From UBA6120 sp035361955 (GTDB taxonomy: Bacteria > Bacillota_I > Bacilli_A > RFN20 > CAG-826), in assembly GCA_035361955.1 (NCBI GenBank), contig DAOSDC010000008.1, forward strand, positions 1 to 64,000: DNA of 64,000 bases, in the 5' to 3' direction. The position numbers and the translations under genes are program-made. Under the pieces are notes generated by a model. That model ran no database searches, had not been told where the DNA came from, and worked only from the letters and a program-made list of their open reading frames with translations. Shown in pieces: positions 34,633 to 46,047 of the stretch. Every line of letters starts with the position of its first letter. Position 1 is the stretch's first letter.

Positions 34633-36612
34633 TCATTTGATGTTGTATTCGCTTTTTAACTCAAACATCACATCGCGGATTTTGGCCGCCGTTTCAAAGT
34701 CGAATTGCTTGGCGGCTTCTTTCATTTGACGCTCAAGTTTTTTGACGCGAACTTCGATTTCGCTACGAGGAGCTTTGCCGACGACGGCCGCGAGTTCGCC
34801 AATCTCGTCATCGACCGCGCGGATCGGCCGTTGAATGTCTTTGACAATGGTTGTCGGGATGATGCCGTTGACATCGTTATATTGTTGCTGGATATCGCGA
34901 CGACGATTCGTTTCGTCGATGGCCGCTTTCATCGAGTCGGTCATCTTATCAGCATACATAATGACTTGGCCGTTGACATTGCGCGCGGCTCGGCCAATCA
35001 CCTGAATCAGTGATCGGGTGGAGCGAAGAAAACCTTCCTTATCGGCATCCAATATCGCAATCAAAGACACTTCGGGAATGTCCAAACCTTCACGCAATAA
35101 GTTGATGCCCACGAGTACATCGTATTTTCCCTTGCGGAGCTGATAGATGATTTCCGTACGCTCGAGTGTCTTGGTTTCATTGTGCATATAGACAACTTTG
35201 ATGTTGCGATGTTTCAAAAACGATGTTAAATCCTCGGCCATTCGGATTGTCAGCGTAACAATCATCACCCGTTCGCCGACATTTACCCGTTTGTTGATTT
35301 CATTAATAAGGTCATCGATTTGTCCAAGCGTTGGCCTCACCGATATGCCTGGATCGACAAGCCCAGTCGGGCGAATGATTTGTTCAATGACACGACCATC
35401 GCTTCTATTAAGCTCATAATCGCCCGGCGTGGCGCTCGTACAAATGACTTGGGGCATCATGTTTTCGAATTCGTCGAATCGCAAAGGTCGATTATCAAGC
35501 GCGGAGGGTAAACGAAAGCCGTATTCGACAAGCGTTTCTTTGCGGCTGCGGTCGCCGTTATACATGCCGCGAACTTGTGGTAATGATACATGCGATTCAT
35601 CGATAACGAGCAAAAAATCGGATGGGAAATAGTCAATCAAACAAAACGGTCGCGAGCCGGGTGGCCGCTTGTCAATGTGGCGCGTATAGTTTTCAATGCC
35701 TGGGCACGTACCAAACTCCTGCATCGATTCGATGTCCTGCTTCGTGCGCATTTCTAAACGCTGCGCCTCAAGCAATTTGTTATTGTCGGTAAAATATTTT
35801 AAACGGTCGATTAATTCAAGCGAAATCGTGTGACAAGCGTCAAGCACGCGTTGGTGGGTCGAAGCATGCGTATAAGCCGGAAACACGAAATAGACCGAGT
35901 ATGTGTGCCGCACTTCGCCAGTGGTCATATCAACGGTCGCGATGCGCTCGATTTCATCGCCGAACATATCGATTTTGATTGCATAATCGTCGGTAGAAGC
36001 CGGTACGATTTCGATAATGTCGCCACGAACGCGGAACGTTCCAGGCGCCAGATCAAGATTATTTCGCTTATATTGCCCGTCGATTAACGCTTTGAACAGT
36101 TTTTTCCGATTAATCGTTTCGCCAACGCGAATGAAGAATACGAGTTTTTTATATTCATCGGGATCGGTCAATCCATAGATGGAAGCGACTGAAGCGACGA
36201 TAATCGTGTCACGCCGTTCGACCAGCGAGTTAATGGCGCTCGTGCGTAACATTTCGATTTCTTCGTTCATGAGGGCACTTTTTTCAACATAGGTGTCGGA
36301 TTTGGGAAGATAGGCTTCTGGTTGGTAGAAATCAAAGTTGGATACGAAATACTCGACGCGATTGTGCGGAAACAGCTCTTTAAACTCGCCGTAAAGTTGT
36401 CCCGCAAGCGTTTTGTTGTGCACGAGCACTAACGTTGGTTTTTGAACTGTTTGAATCACATTGGCAATCGTAAAAGTCTTACCGGTTCCGGTCGCTCCAA
36501 GTAAAACTTGTAGCTTGGCACCCTCATTTATTCCTTTAACCAATTCCTTAATTGCTTCGGGTTGGTCGCCGGTTGGTTTAAAGTTTGTTTGGATCTGAAA
36601 CTTTTGTTCCAT
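34633..36612 (-). CDS. uvrB: UvrABC excision nuclease subunit UvrB
   Basis: A 659-residue helicase-like DNA repair protein. Walker A is GATGTGKTFTIANVI (39-53). The beta-hairpin region follows, with YYQPEAYLPK-type sequence (FDFYQPEAYLPKSDTYVEK). Motif II is LLVIDESHVSLPQ, and GINLLREGLDIPEVSL and QVIGRAARNVNG mark the last helicase motifs. A C-terminal UVR domain (from about 620) contacts UvrC. It verifies damage delivered by UvrA. The ATG at 36612 has AGGA upstream and overlaps the end of yitT by 35 bp. uvrA and uvrC are not in the window. Confidence 0.97.
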   Translation of the reverse strand: MEQKFQIQTNFKPTGDQPEAIKELVKGINEGAKLQVLLGATGTGKTFTIANVIQTVQKPTLVLVHNKTLAGQLYGEFKELFPHNRVEYFVSNFDFYQPEAYLPKSDTYVEKSALMNEEIEMLRTSAINSLVERRDTIIVASVASIYGLTDPDEYKKLVFFIRVGETINRKKLFKALIDGQYKRNNLDLAPGTFRVRGDIIEIVPASTDDYAIKIDMFGDEIERIATVDMTTGEVRHTYSVYFVFPAYTHASTHQRVLDACHTISLELIDRLKYFTDNNKLLEAQRLEMRTKQDIESMQEFGTCPGIENYTRHIDKRPPGSRPFCLIDYFPSDFLLVIDESHVSLPQVRGMYNGDRSRKETLVEYGFRLPSALDNRPLRFDEFENMMPQVICTSATPGDYELNRSDGRVIEQIIRPTGLVDPGISVRPTLGQIDDLINEINKRVNVGERVMIVTLTIRMAEDLTSFLKHRNIKVVYMHNETKTLERTEIIYQLRKGKYDVLVGINLLREGLDIPEVSLIAILDADKEGFLRSTRSLIQVIGRAARNVNGQVIMYADKMTDSMKAAIDETNRRRDIQQQYNDVNGIIPTTIVKDIQRPIRAVDDEIGELAAVVGKAPRSEIEVRVKKLERQMKEAAKQFDFETAAKIRDVMFELKSEYNIK

Positions 36613-37561
36613 TCTTTTCCTGAATCTTTTTGATTAATTTAGGATTGATTCGTTGCGGGAATGGTTCAAAACCATAACCATTAATCGATTTGACGTTCGT
36701 GAAGATGGCAAATGCCTTGGGATCGATATGAGCGATGAATTCTTTAAGTTTGCTAAGCTCTTTACGGTCAAACGCCACTTGAATCATCGAGTAGTGCGCC
36801 CCAGCCAGACCGCCCTTGACGGGAATGATTGTCGATCCTCGTTGCATGTCGTGCAAAATGAATTGGTTGATTTCTTCCCATTTCGTGGAAATAATCGTTC
36901 CTAAGAACGATGAGGACAAACCTATAAACACGATTTCCAAAATGAAAGCCGAGGTAAATGCCGAAAGGACGCCATATAAACCTGGTATCACACCGATGGC
37001 GAACATGCCCGAGGTAATGATAAGCGCGTCAATCACGAACGCGGTAACCGATTGTTTGACGTCGAAATATTTTTTCATGATGAAATACAAGATGTCGACG
37101 CCGCCGGTCGAACCTCCGAATAAGAAGGTAATCGCGACGCCAAGACCAAGCGTGGCACCCCCGAAAACACCGGCCAATAACATATGCCCTTCGCGCGTTG
37201 GCGAATCAATCGCAAAATTAAAACCGAGTGGATTGTCTGGAACAACACGAAGCAACACCGATAAAGCCGCAGGATAAACAATCGTGGCAATCAAGGTGTT
37301 GACGGAAAATTTCCATCCAAGAAAAATCAAGCCAATCAGAAACAATGAAATCGATAAGACGCCAACCGTTAAATCGATGGGAACATTCAACCATGCTTTC
37401 AAAATAATGGCGATGCCTGATAGTCCGCCATTAATGATATTGCCAGGGACTAGGAAAAAAGCCGTGCTAATGGCGATGATAATGCTACCGATTGCGATAA
37501 ACAGCCAATTCTTGACGATTTGAAGCTTGTCAGCGCGACTCATGTTTTTAAGAATGCCCAT
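36578..37561 (-). CDS. YitT-family membrane protein
   Basis: A 327-residue protein with five or six membrane helices (about 25-235), including LVPGNIINGGLSGIAIIL and LFGGSTGGVDILYFIMKKYF. A soluble DUF2179 domain follows (about 245-325, ending NGYGFEPFPQRI). The family is common in Bacillota and its transport role is unproven. I chose the ATG at 37561 because GGAGG lies 9 bp upstream; it overlaps the end of prfB by 14 bp. The gene lies between prfB and uvrB and is probably co-transcribed with them. Confidence 0.88.
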   Translation of the reverse strand: MGILKNMSRADKLQIVKNWLFIAIGSIIIAISTAFFLVPGNIINGGLSGIAIILKAWLNVPIDLTVGVLSISLFLIGLIFLGWKFSVNTLIATIVYPAALSVLLRVVPDNPLGFNFAIDSPTREGHMLLAGVFGGATLGLGVAITFLFGGSTGGVDILYFIMKKYFDVKQSVTAFVIDALIITSGMFAIGVIPGLYGVLSAFTSAFILEIVFIGLSSSFLGTIISTKWEEINQFILHDMQRGSTIIPVKGGLAGAHYSMIQVAFDRKELSKLKEFIAHIDPKAFAIFTNVKSINGYGFEPFPQRINPKLIKKIQEKNGTKVSDPNKL

Positions 37562-38657
37562 GCTTTTTCGCCTCCATTTCCAAATACGAATACATGAAGT
37601 TGTCAAGGTGACCATCCATTACTTTGGAAACGTCGCCTTCTTGATAGTCGGTGCGATGGTCTTTAACCATTGTGTAAGGACAAAACACGTATGAACGAAT
37701 TTGACTACCCCACTCAATCGTTTTTTGCTCACCGACGATTTTGCTCATTTCGGCTTGCTTTTCAAGCGTTTTTTGTTCATATAGTTTGGCTTTTAACAAA
37801 TTGAGCGCTAACGTGCGGTTTTGCAGTTGCGATCGGGCTGATTGGCTTGAGGTCACGAATCCTGTCGGGATATGGGTGATTCTGACGGCGGTTTCTACCT
37901 TATTGACGTTTTGACCACCAGCGCCACCGCTGCGATAAGTATCGATTTTCAAATCTTTTTCAGCAATTTCGATATCGACGTTGTCGTTGAATTCTGGGAT
38001 GACGTTGACTGAAGCAAATGAAGTATGTCGTCTCCCATTGGCGTCAAACGGTGAAATGCGCACAAGGCGATGGACGCCCTTTTCGCTTTTTAGAAGACCA
38101 TATGCGTGATGGCCCCTAATAATGACCGTCGCGCTTTTAAGACCGGCTTCATCGCCTGGCAAATAGTCGATGACTTCCATCTCAAACTCATTTTCTTCAG
38201 CCCAACGCACGTACATGCGATAGAGCATATCGGCCCAATCCGCGGATTCGGTACCGCCGGCGCCCGGATGTATTTCAATCACGGCGTTAAGCGGGTCGAA
38301 TTCATGGCTGAACAGCAACGACAAGCGCATTTTTTCGACGGCTTGTTTAAGTTGTTGTAAATCGACCGCGGCTTCATCCAACAATGATTGATCGTCGCTG
38401 GCTAAATCCAAAAGCTCACGCAAACTATCAAATGTCGTCGTGATGAAGTTGATTTGCTCAAGCAACCGTTCGTTTTCTTTAAGGCGGGTGGTGACCGTTT
38501 TCGCTTTGCGGGAATCAGCCCAAAAATCATCCAAGGCCATCAAGCCATGGTCACTGTCGATGTCGCGTTTTAATTTTGCGAGGTCAAAGTGAATCACTGA
38601 CCTGCTGTACGAGCAGCGTCAGGTCATTTAACTCCGCTTTAAAAAGGGCGTATTCCA

Positions 38658-38658
<1 letters not shown>
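37548..38658 (-). CDS. prfB: Peptide chain release factor 2, with programmed +1 frameshift
   Basis: The gene starts at the ATG at 38658, which overlaps the secA stop as TAATG. After 24 codons it reads CTT-TGA-C: the TGA at 38584-38586 sits in the conserved slippery site where ribosomes shift +1 and continue (GAC at 38583-38585). The full product is then 369 residues, the normal RF2 length. It holds the SPF tripeptide that reads UGA/UAA (in RISPFDANGRRH) and the catalytic GGQ (GGAGGQNVNKVE). Frameshifting happens when RF2 is scarce, giving autoregulation. The usual Shine-Dalgarno-like booster directly before CTT is weak; only AGCAGGT, about 13 bp upstream, is seen. An annotation from a GTG at 38597 would miss the N-terminus. 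Confidence 0.95.
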
Positions 38659-41075
<2,417 letters not shown>

Positions 41076-41106
41076 TGTCCGGTCCCCCTTTCAAGTCCAA
41101 TTAGAT

Positions 41107-41135
41107 ATTTTATATTATAAAATAGTTAATTCCAA
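41107..41135 (-). promoter_or_regulatory. secA promoter
   Basis: TTGGAA (41130-41135) and TAAAAT (41107-41112) on the minus strand are 17 bp apart, in an AT-rich gap between comFC and secA. Confidence 0.65.
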
Positions 41136-41147
41136 ACGATTACTTCA

Positions 41148-41774
41148 TTAGTATAGCGATTTATCGGGCGGTTTCGTTTTCGATAGAAGCAAAATTTTGA
41201 TTTTTTGGGGTCGTTTTGATTTTATTAACGAAAGACAAGCCCTTAGCGACGATCCCGATGTCATCACGTCATCGACTAATAAAATATTTTTCTTTGATAT
41301 ATCAACGTCGGTGATCATAAATAGATTTTTAACTTCCAACCGCTTTGAGTAACTTAAGTCTGATTGTTTATGTTTTCTGGTTTTGAAAAGTATCTTCAGC
41401 ATCGGTAGTTTTAAGTGAGAAAAAATCGCTTCGACATGGTTGAATCCGCGAGCCTCATCGTCGGGAGCCCAACTTGGAATCGGTACGATGGTATATCCCG
41501 CATATTTAAATCTGAGCAGATGCTGTTGTCGGTCAAAAAATATGTCTTTCAGTTCATAATCGTGGCAACCTTTTAGCAAATACAGCTTTTCTTTGATGAA
41601 ATCGTCGTAATGGTAGACAGCATACGCTGATACGCCTTCAAATATGAACGATTCATATATCGGGCAAAACATGTCGAAACATGGCTCGCACACGGTTAAA
41701 TTTTTAAAAAGAAACGTGGCGATACTCGTTATTTGGATTGGTTTAAAACAAATCTTACAAATGTCGGTTGGCAT
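41148..41774 (-). CDS. comFC: ComF-family phosphoribosyltransferase-like protein
   Basis: A 208-residue protein with an N-terminal zinc-finger-like part (CKICFKPI, then CEPCFDMF) and a type I phosphoribosyltransferase fold whose PRPP loop reads NILLVDDVMTSGSSLRAC (about 163-180). ComFC is needed for DNA transformation in several bacteria. The start overlaps comFA by 20 bp. The comFB member of the Bacillus operon is absent. Confidence 0.9.
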   Translation of the reverse strand: MPTDICKICFKPIQITSIATFLFKNLTVCEPCFDMFCPIYESFIFEGVSAYAVYHYDDFIKEKLYLLKGCHDYELKDIFFDRQQHLLRFKYAGYTIVPIPSWAPDDEARGFNHVEAIFSHLKLPMLKILFKTRKHKQSDLSYSKRLEVKNLFMITDVDISKKNILLVDDVMTSGSSLRACLSLIKSKRPQKIKILLLSKTKPPDKSLY

Positions 41775-42903
41775 GCTCTACCGCCTTAATTGCTTCTTGC
41801 ATCGCGATCGTTTTCCGAATCGATAAGAAGATGACGTCGCCATGAGGCGCCTCCTTTTTCCGACCGACCCGGCCCGCCATTTGAAGTAGCATTGCCGAAT
41901 CGAAGATGTCATGGTGCGCATCATAGATGATGACTTGTAGATTCAGCAACGTGATGCCGCGCTCAAGCACCGATGTACTAATAAGATATCGATAGGAGCC
42001 CATCCGGAAATCGTTGATGATTTGATTACGCATCTCATGTTTTGAATGCACGAACGCGCCATCTGGCGCAAAGATGCGCATCGTTTTGTAAAGTCTAGCG
42101 CCAACCTCGATTGTGGGAACGAATATGATTAAGCGCTTCCCTTCCCGGTGGTAACGATTCACGGCATCAAAAAGATAATCAAGTTTGAATAACCAGTGGC
42201 GGATGACGATACTCGGTACCGGAATTGGTTGTCGATGATAGCGAACCCACAGCTGTTTGATTGTGTGGTTATCACTTGAAAAACGCGTAATCATATCTGA
42301 TGTAGGAGTAGCCGTTAACGCGATGAGAACTCCTTTAAGGCTCCGCGTCAGAAACGCTTCCAAGACGCGATTATCCTTGAATGGAAACGCATCGTATTCG
42401 TCGACAATTAATAAATCAAAATAGGCCTGGTATCGATATATTTGATGGGTGGTCAGCATCGTGATGTCGCCTGTGATTTTGTCGGTATGCCCGCCATAGA
42501 CGGCAACGACTTCCAGATGCGGAAATGCCGCTTGAAAGCGGAGTGCCAATTCGATCACAACATCGCGCCGAGGTATCGCAAAACCGACGCGTAGTTTTTT
42601 GGCTAATGCATGAGCGATAACTGGATAAACGATTTCAGTTTTCCCGGCACCGGTTACCGCATGAACTAAAACGTGTTGATTATTATCAAAACAATCGATG
42701 AGTTCCGCTCCAAGTCGCGTTTGCTCCTCGCTAAAGTCATAACCTACTTCAAGCGTGTTGTCGATGGATTCCATCTTGATGTCACCATCGACTTCGGTGC
42801 CACTGAAAGCTATGCATGCGCGGCAATATTGTTGATGGTTTAAAACGCCGATTGAATTAGGGTCGTTATTACCGCAACGGGGGCAAACAAAAAGGGCATC
42901 CAT
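41755..42903 (-). CDS. comFA: ComFA-like DEAD-box helicase (competence)
   Basis: A 382-residue ATPase thought to pull single-stranded DNA into the cell. The N-terminal zinc finger is CPRCGN ... CRAC (9-34). Walker A reads HAVTGAGKTEIVYPV and motif II reads IVDEYDAFPF; the C-terminal helicase motifs include STSVLERGITL and QMAGRVGRK. The zinc finger is part of the ComFA family, so the ATG at 42903 is the natural start. That ATG lies in the loop of a terminator-like hairpin and has no ribosome site. Confidence 0.9.
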   Translation of the reverse strand: MDALFVCPRCGNNDPNSIGVLNHQQYCRACIAFSGTEVDGDIKMESIDNTLEVGYDFSEEQTRLGAELIDCFDNNQHVLVHAVTGAGKTEIVYPVIAHALAKKLRVGFAIPRRDVVIELALRFQAAFPHLEVVAVYGGHTDKITGDITMLTTHQIYRYQAYFDLLIVDEYDAFPFKDNRVLEAFLTRSLKGVLIALTATPTSDMITRFSSDNHTIKQLWVRYHRQPIPVPSIVIRHWLFKLDYLFDAVNRYHREGKRLIIFVPTIEVGARLYKTMRIFAPDGAFVHSKHEMRNQIINDFRMGSYRYLISTSVLERGITLLNLQVIIYDAHHDIFDSAMLLQMAGRVGRKKEAPHGDVIFLSIRKTIAMQEAIKAVEHANRHL

Positions 42904-42923
42904 GTTTATTAATAGATGCCCTT
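42889..42923 (-). terminator. Terminator hairpin that contains the comFA start codon
   Basis: AAGGGCATC and GATGCCCTT form a perfect 9-bp stem (42892-42900 with 42915-42923) around a 14-nt loop, followed on the minus strand by five T. It lies 17 bp after the rpiB stop. The comFA ATG (42901-42903) is at the loop edge, and codons 2-5 form the descending arm and U-run. It may be the rpiB operon terminator, an attenuator of comFA, or both. Confidence 0.85.
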
Positions 42924-42939
42924 AATTCATTAAGGCGAT

Positions 42940-43389
42940 TTATTGGCAGTGTTTCGCTTCGTAATCTTTGATAATGTCGACGCGTGTTTCATGACGTCCG
43001 CCATCAAATGGCGTCCTCATAAAGATATCAATCCGGCGTAGCACATCTTCTAATTTCATGAAATGAGCCCCGAATGAGACCATGTTAGCGTCATTGTCAC
43101 GGCGCGTCAGTTCGGTGACACGATCATCATATCCCACCGCACAGCGAACGCCTTTGACTTTATTCGCGGCAATCGAAATTCCGATGCCTGAATTGCATAT
43201 GACAATGCCAAATCGCGCTTCTCCTGAAGCGACTTTTTCCGCTGCGGCAATCGCAAAATTTGGATAATGCGTCGAGTCGCTCGAATAAGTACCAACATCG
43301 ATGACGTCGTGCCCCTGTGATTGAAGTTGGTCGATGATGTCTTTTTTGTAGGTAAATCCACCGTGATCGGTTCCGATTACAATTGTCAT
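42940..43389 (-). CDS. rpiB: Ribose-5-phosphate isomerase B
   Basis: A 149-residue isomerase of the pentose phosphate pathway. IGTDHGGF at the start, the catalytic Cys in GIVICNSGIGISIAANK (C65) and DDRVTELTRRDNDANMVSFGAH are family marks. The usual CGTGIG is CNSGIG here, as in some relatives. It overlaps tsaC by 4 bp. Confidence 0.94.
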   Translation of the reverse strand: MTIVIGTDHGGFTYKKDIIDQLQSQGHDVIDVGTYSSDSTHYPNFAIAAAEKVASGEARFGIVICNSGIGISIAANKVKGVRCAVGYDDRVTELTRRDNDANMVSFGAHFMKLEDVLRRIDIFMRTPFDGGRHETRVDIIKDYEAKHCQ

Positions 43390-44012
43390 AATGACTCCTT
43401 AGGTTTGGCGATAGCCATAATTTGATCATAGGTCAAAGGACCTTTTCGAAGTAGTTTCACATTGTCTTCTTTGTCGATTTCGATGACAGTCGAGGGCGTG
43501 CCTCCAATGACATGTCCCATGATTACGGCATCGATTTGACCATCGAAAATCGCCATGGCGTCTTCTCCGGTAAGCGCCGGAGGTTCATCGGCGCGATTAG
43601 CGCTTGGCACCAATAGCGGCTTACCGACTTTGATAATCAATTCCCGAATCGTTTGCATGCTTGACACGCGAATGCCGACTTTGCCGGTCTCAAGGTCTAC
43701 CCATGAAGGTAATTGAGCTAGACTAGGTAACACAATCGTCAGCGGACCAGGCAAAAAGGCATTGATGATTCGGGCGCTCAATTCGCTGACATAAGCGTAG
43801 TTTAAGATGTCGCTCGTCGTACCACACATAAGCGTGAACGGCTTGTCGGGGCGGCGGCGTTTGACTTCCACAAGTGACTTGAACGCCACTTCGTTATCAT
43901 AGACAACGGCGAGACCATAGACGGTTTCCGTTGGGAAAGCGACTAGACCACCCGTTTTTAATACCGATGCGGCAGTATCGAGATTTTTATATGTCAATTG
44001 CGCTGTTTTCAT
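43386..44012 (-). CDS. tsaC: L-threonylcarbamoyladenylate synthase (YwlC/Sua5 family)
   Basis: A 208-residue YrdC-domain enzyme making the threonylcarbamoyl-AMP used for t6A37 of tRNA. Marks: GGLVAFPTETVYGLA near the N-terminus, KRRRPDKPFTLM, PGPLTIVLP and PLLVPSANRADEPP. The Sua5 C-terminal domain is absent, so it is the short form. It overlaps prmC and rpiB by 4 bp each, an arrangement common in Bacillota. Confidence 0.94.
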   Translation of the reverse strand: MKTAQLTYKNLDTAASVLKTGGLVAFPTETVYGLAVVYDNEVAFKSLVEVKRRRPDKPFTLMCGTTSDILNYAYVSELSARIINAFLPGPLTIVLPSLAQLPSWVDLETGKVGIRVSSMQTIRELIIKVGKPLLVPSANRADEPPALTGEDAMAIFDGQIDAVIMGHVIGGTPSTVIEIDKEDNVKLLRKGPLTYDQIMAIAKPKESL

Positions 44013-44827
44013 ATTGTTTCTACTTTCAAAAATCTTGGTTTTCCTTGCAAATCCTTGATGAATTCTATTTTAGCACCTTTAAATATTTCCTGAGCAATCG
44101 GTGCTAATAAATCAGGCTGCTCCTCATCGATTTCTAAAATGAGCAGTCCGCCTTTTTTCAAACAGGCGGATGCTTGAGTCATTATCTCGACATGATTGGC
44201 GATGCCGTCTTTCGCAAATAACGCGGAATGAGGTTCGTATTCAAGCACGTTGAACGCAACCGTGCTAGGGCTGGCGATGTATGGTGGATTACTCATGATG
44301 ACGTCAGCGATCACTCGTTTTTCAATAAATGGCGTCAGCCAATTTCCTTGAATCAGATCGATGTCAACTTGATGCTTGCGCGCATTGATGCGGGCGATTT
44401 CTAGTGCGGTTTGCGAGATGTCGCTAGCAGCAACATATAAATGTGGAAACATTTTTTTGATGCTGACAGCCAGGCAACCGCTGCCGGTGCCTAAATCAAT
44501 GATTGTTTGCGCCGGATGATTAGCAAGCCATTTTTTTACTTCATCAACCATGATTTCGGTTTCTGGTCGCGGTATCAAAACGCTTGAATCAACGATGAAA
44601 TCACGCCCATAAAAAAATGCGGTTCCAGTAATGTATTGCACAGGTTCGCCATCAATCAACCTCGACAACATCGATTGATAAGATACATCGTTTTCCATCT
44701 CTTGATGAAAATGCAAAAAAAGCTCGCCGACTTCAATTTGAAGCACATGGGCGAGTAACAGTTTGACCGCGGCGGATTCCACCTGGCCGCTTTTTAATGA
44801 TTCACGATAAGTTTCGGCAATCGTCAT
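44009..44827 (-). CDS. prmC: Release factor glutamine methyltransferase
   Basis: A 272-residue SAM-dependent enzyme that methylates the Gln of the GGQ loop in RF1 and RF2. The N-terminal helical domain binds the release factor. The methyltransferase core has TIIDLGTGSGCLAVSI and the substrate motif MSNPPYIAS. It overlaps its substrate gene prfA by 4 bp. Confidence 0.95.
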   Translation of the reverse strand: MTIAETYRESLKSGQVESAAVKLLLAHVLQIEVGELFLHFHQEMENDVSYQSMLSRLIDGEPVQYITGTAFFYGRDFIVDSSVLIPRPETEIMVDEVKKWLANHPAQTIIDLGTGSGCLAVSIKKMFPHLYVAASDISQTALEIARINARKHQVDIDLIQGNWLTPFIEKRVIADVIMSNPPYIASPSTVAFNVLEYEPHSALFAKDGIANHVEIMTQASACLKKGGLLILEIDEEQPDLLAPIAQEIFKGAKIEFIKDLQGKPRFLKVETI

Positions 44828-45903
44828 GAGGCATTGCCCAATAGCTTTTGCTCTTGGTCATAGTTGATGAGGGCATCGATGACCTCGTCCATTTGTCCTT
44901 CCATGACGCGGTCTAATTTTTGAATCGTAAAACCAATACGATGGTCGGTAACGCGGTTTTGCGGATAATTGTACGTACGTATTTTTTCTGATCGTTCGCC
45001 AGTGCCGACTTTGAGTTTCCGTTCACTGCCGATTTTTTCGTCTTGTTCGGCTTGTTTTTGCGCTTGCAGTTTCGCGCGGAGCATTTTCATCGCCAACTCG
45101 CGATTTTGCATTTGCGATTTCTCGACTTGGCAATAAACGGTCACGCCCGTTGGAAGGTGAGTAATGCGGACGGCCGATTCAACCTTGTTGACATTTTGGC
45201 CGCCGGCTCCTTGCGATCTAAACGTATCAATTTCTAAATCGGCGGTATTGATTTGGATGTCAACTTCTTCGACTTCGGGCATCACTAACACCGTTGCCGT
45301 TGATGTATGGATACGGCCTGAGGCCTCGGTCTTGGGCACGCGTTGGACGCGATGGGCGCCACTTTCGAATTTCATCTTGGAATAGACTTGGTCACCTTTA
45401 ATCATGAAAGATACTAAGCTAAATCCTCCGGCTTCCGATGAAGAGCCGTCCAACATTTGGATTTTCCAACCATTACTTTCGGCATATTTGGTGTACATAC
45501 GAAATAAGTCTCCGGCAAAAATGTTGGCTTCGTCGCCACCAGCCGCGCCGCGAATTTCAACAACGATGTTTTTATCATCATTGGGATCTTTTGGAATCAG
45601 TGACATCTTGATTTTCTCTAATAGTTGCTCAAGACGCTCGCTTAATTGTTTTACTTCTTCGCGTCCGAGTGCGGCAATGTCGGGATCGTCGTCTTCTTTC
45701 ATTAATATGGCGTCGGCCAAATTAGCTTCGGATTTTTCGTATTCGTCAAACAAATCGAGTACCGGAACGATATCGGCTCGTTCTTTCGATAAATCGCGGA
45801 AAAGCCGAAAATCATCGGTAATATGCTCGTCAAGCAAACTTTTATCGATTGCTTCCAGTCGTAACCGCATTGCACACAAACGCGCTTTTAGTGTTTCTTC
45901 CAT
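44824..45903 (-). CDS. prfA: Peptide chain release factor 1
   Basis: A 359-residue factor reading UAA and UAG. The codon-reading tripeptide is PKT (RVPKTEASGRIHTSTATV), which fits the PxT rule of RF1, and the catalytic loop is GAGGQNVNKVESAVRITHLPTG. I chose the ATG at 45903, with AGAGGT upstream; the frame extends 11 codons further without support. It heads the operon prfA-prmC-tsaC-rpiB. Confidence 0.95.
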   Translation of the reverse strand: MEETLKARLCAMRLRLEAIDKSLLDEHITDDFRLFRDLSKERADIVPVLDLFDEYEKSEANLADAILMKEDDDPDIAALGREEVKQLSERLEQLLEKIKMSLIPKDPNDDKNIVVEIRGAAGGDEANIFAGDLFRMYTKYAESNGWKIQMLDGSSSEAGGFSLVSFMIKGDQVYSKMKFESGAHRVQRVPKTEASGRIHTSTATVLVMPEVEEVDIQINTADLEIDTFRSQGAGGQNVNKVESAVRITHLPTGVTVYCQVEKSQMQNRELAMKMLRAKLQAQKQAEQDEKIGSERKLKVGTGERSEKIRTYNYPQNRVTDHRIGFTIQKLDRVMEGQMDEVIDALINYDQEQKLLGNAS

Positions 45904-46024
45904 GCCGACCTCTTTAAATCCAATGTATTTTATCACATATGTCAGGTATTAAAAAGGGTGAGTTTTATCCCTTAATATTTATATTAAAGCAGGGGTTTTT
46001 GTTTGAGAAGATGGGTCCATTATG

Positions 46025-46030
46025 TATAAT
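46025..46030 (+). promoter_or_regulatory. -10 box of the dnaX operon
   Basis: TATAAT lies 18 bp before the dnaX ATG. TTTGAG, 17 bp upstream, is the only -35 candidate. The resulting leader would be about 10 nt with a short AGG ribosome site. I looked for a signal-recognition-particle RNA in 45937-46047 and saw none. Confidence 0.6.
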
Positions 46031-46047
46031 TGTACATAGGTTAATCT

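Noticed and set aside
38597..38597. GTG at 38597 as the prfB start
   Set aside because: It would drop 24 conserved-length N-terminal residues and ignore the CTT-TGA-C frameshift site and the coupled ATG at 38658.
45937..46047. Signal-recognition-particle RNA upstream of dnaX, as in some Bacillota
   Set aside because: The gap is only 111 bp and holds a dnaX -10 box; the conserved SRP helix 8 loops are not seen.
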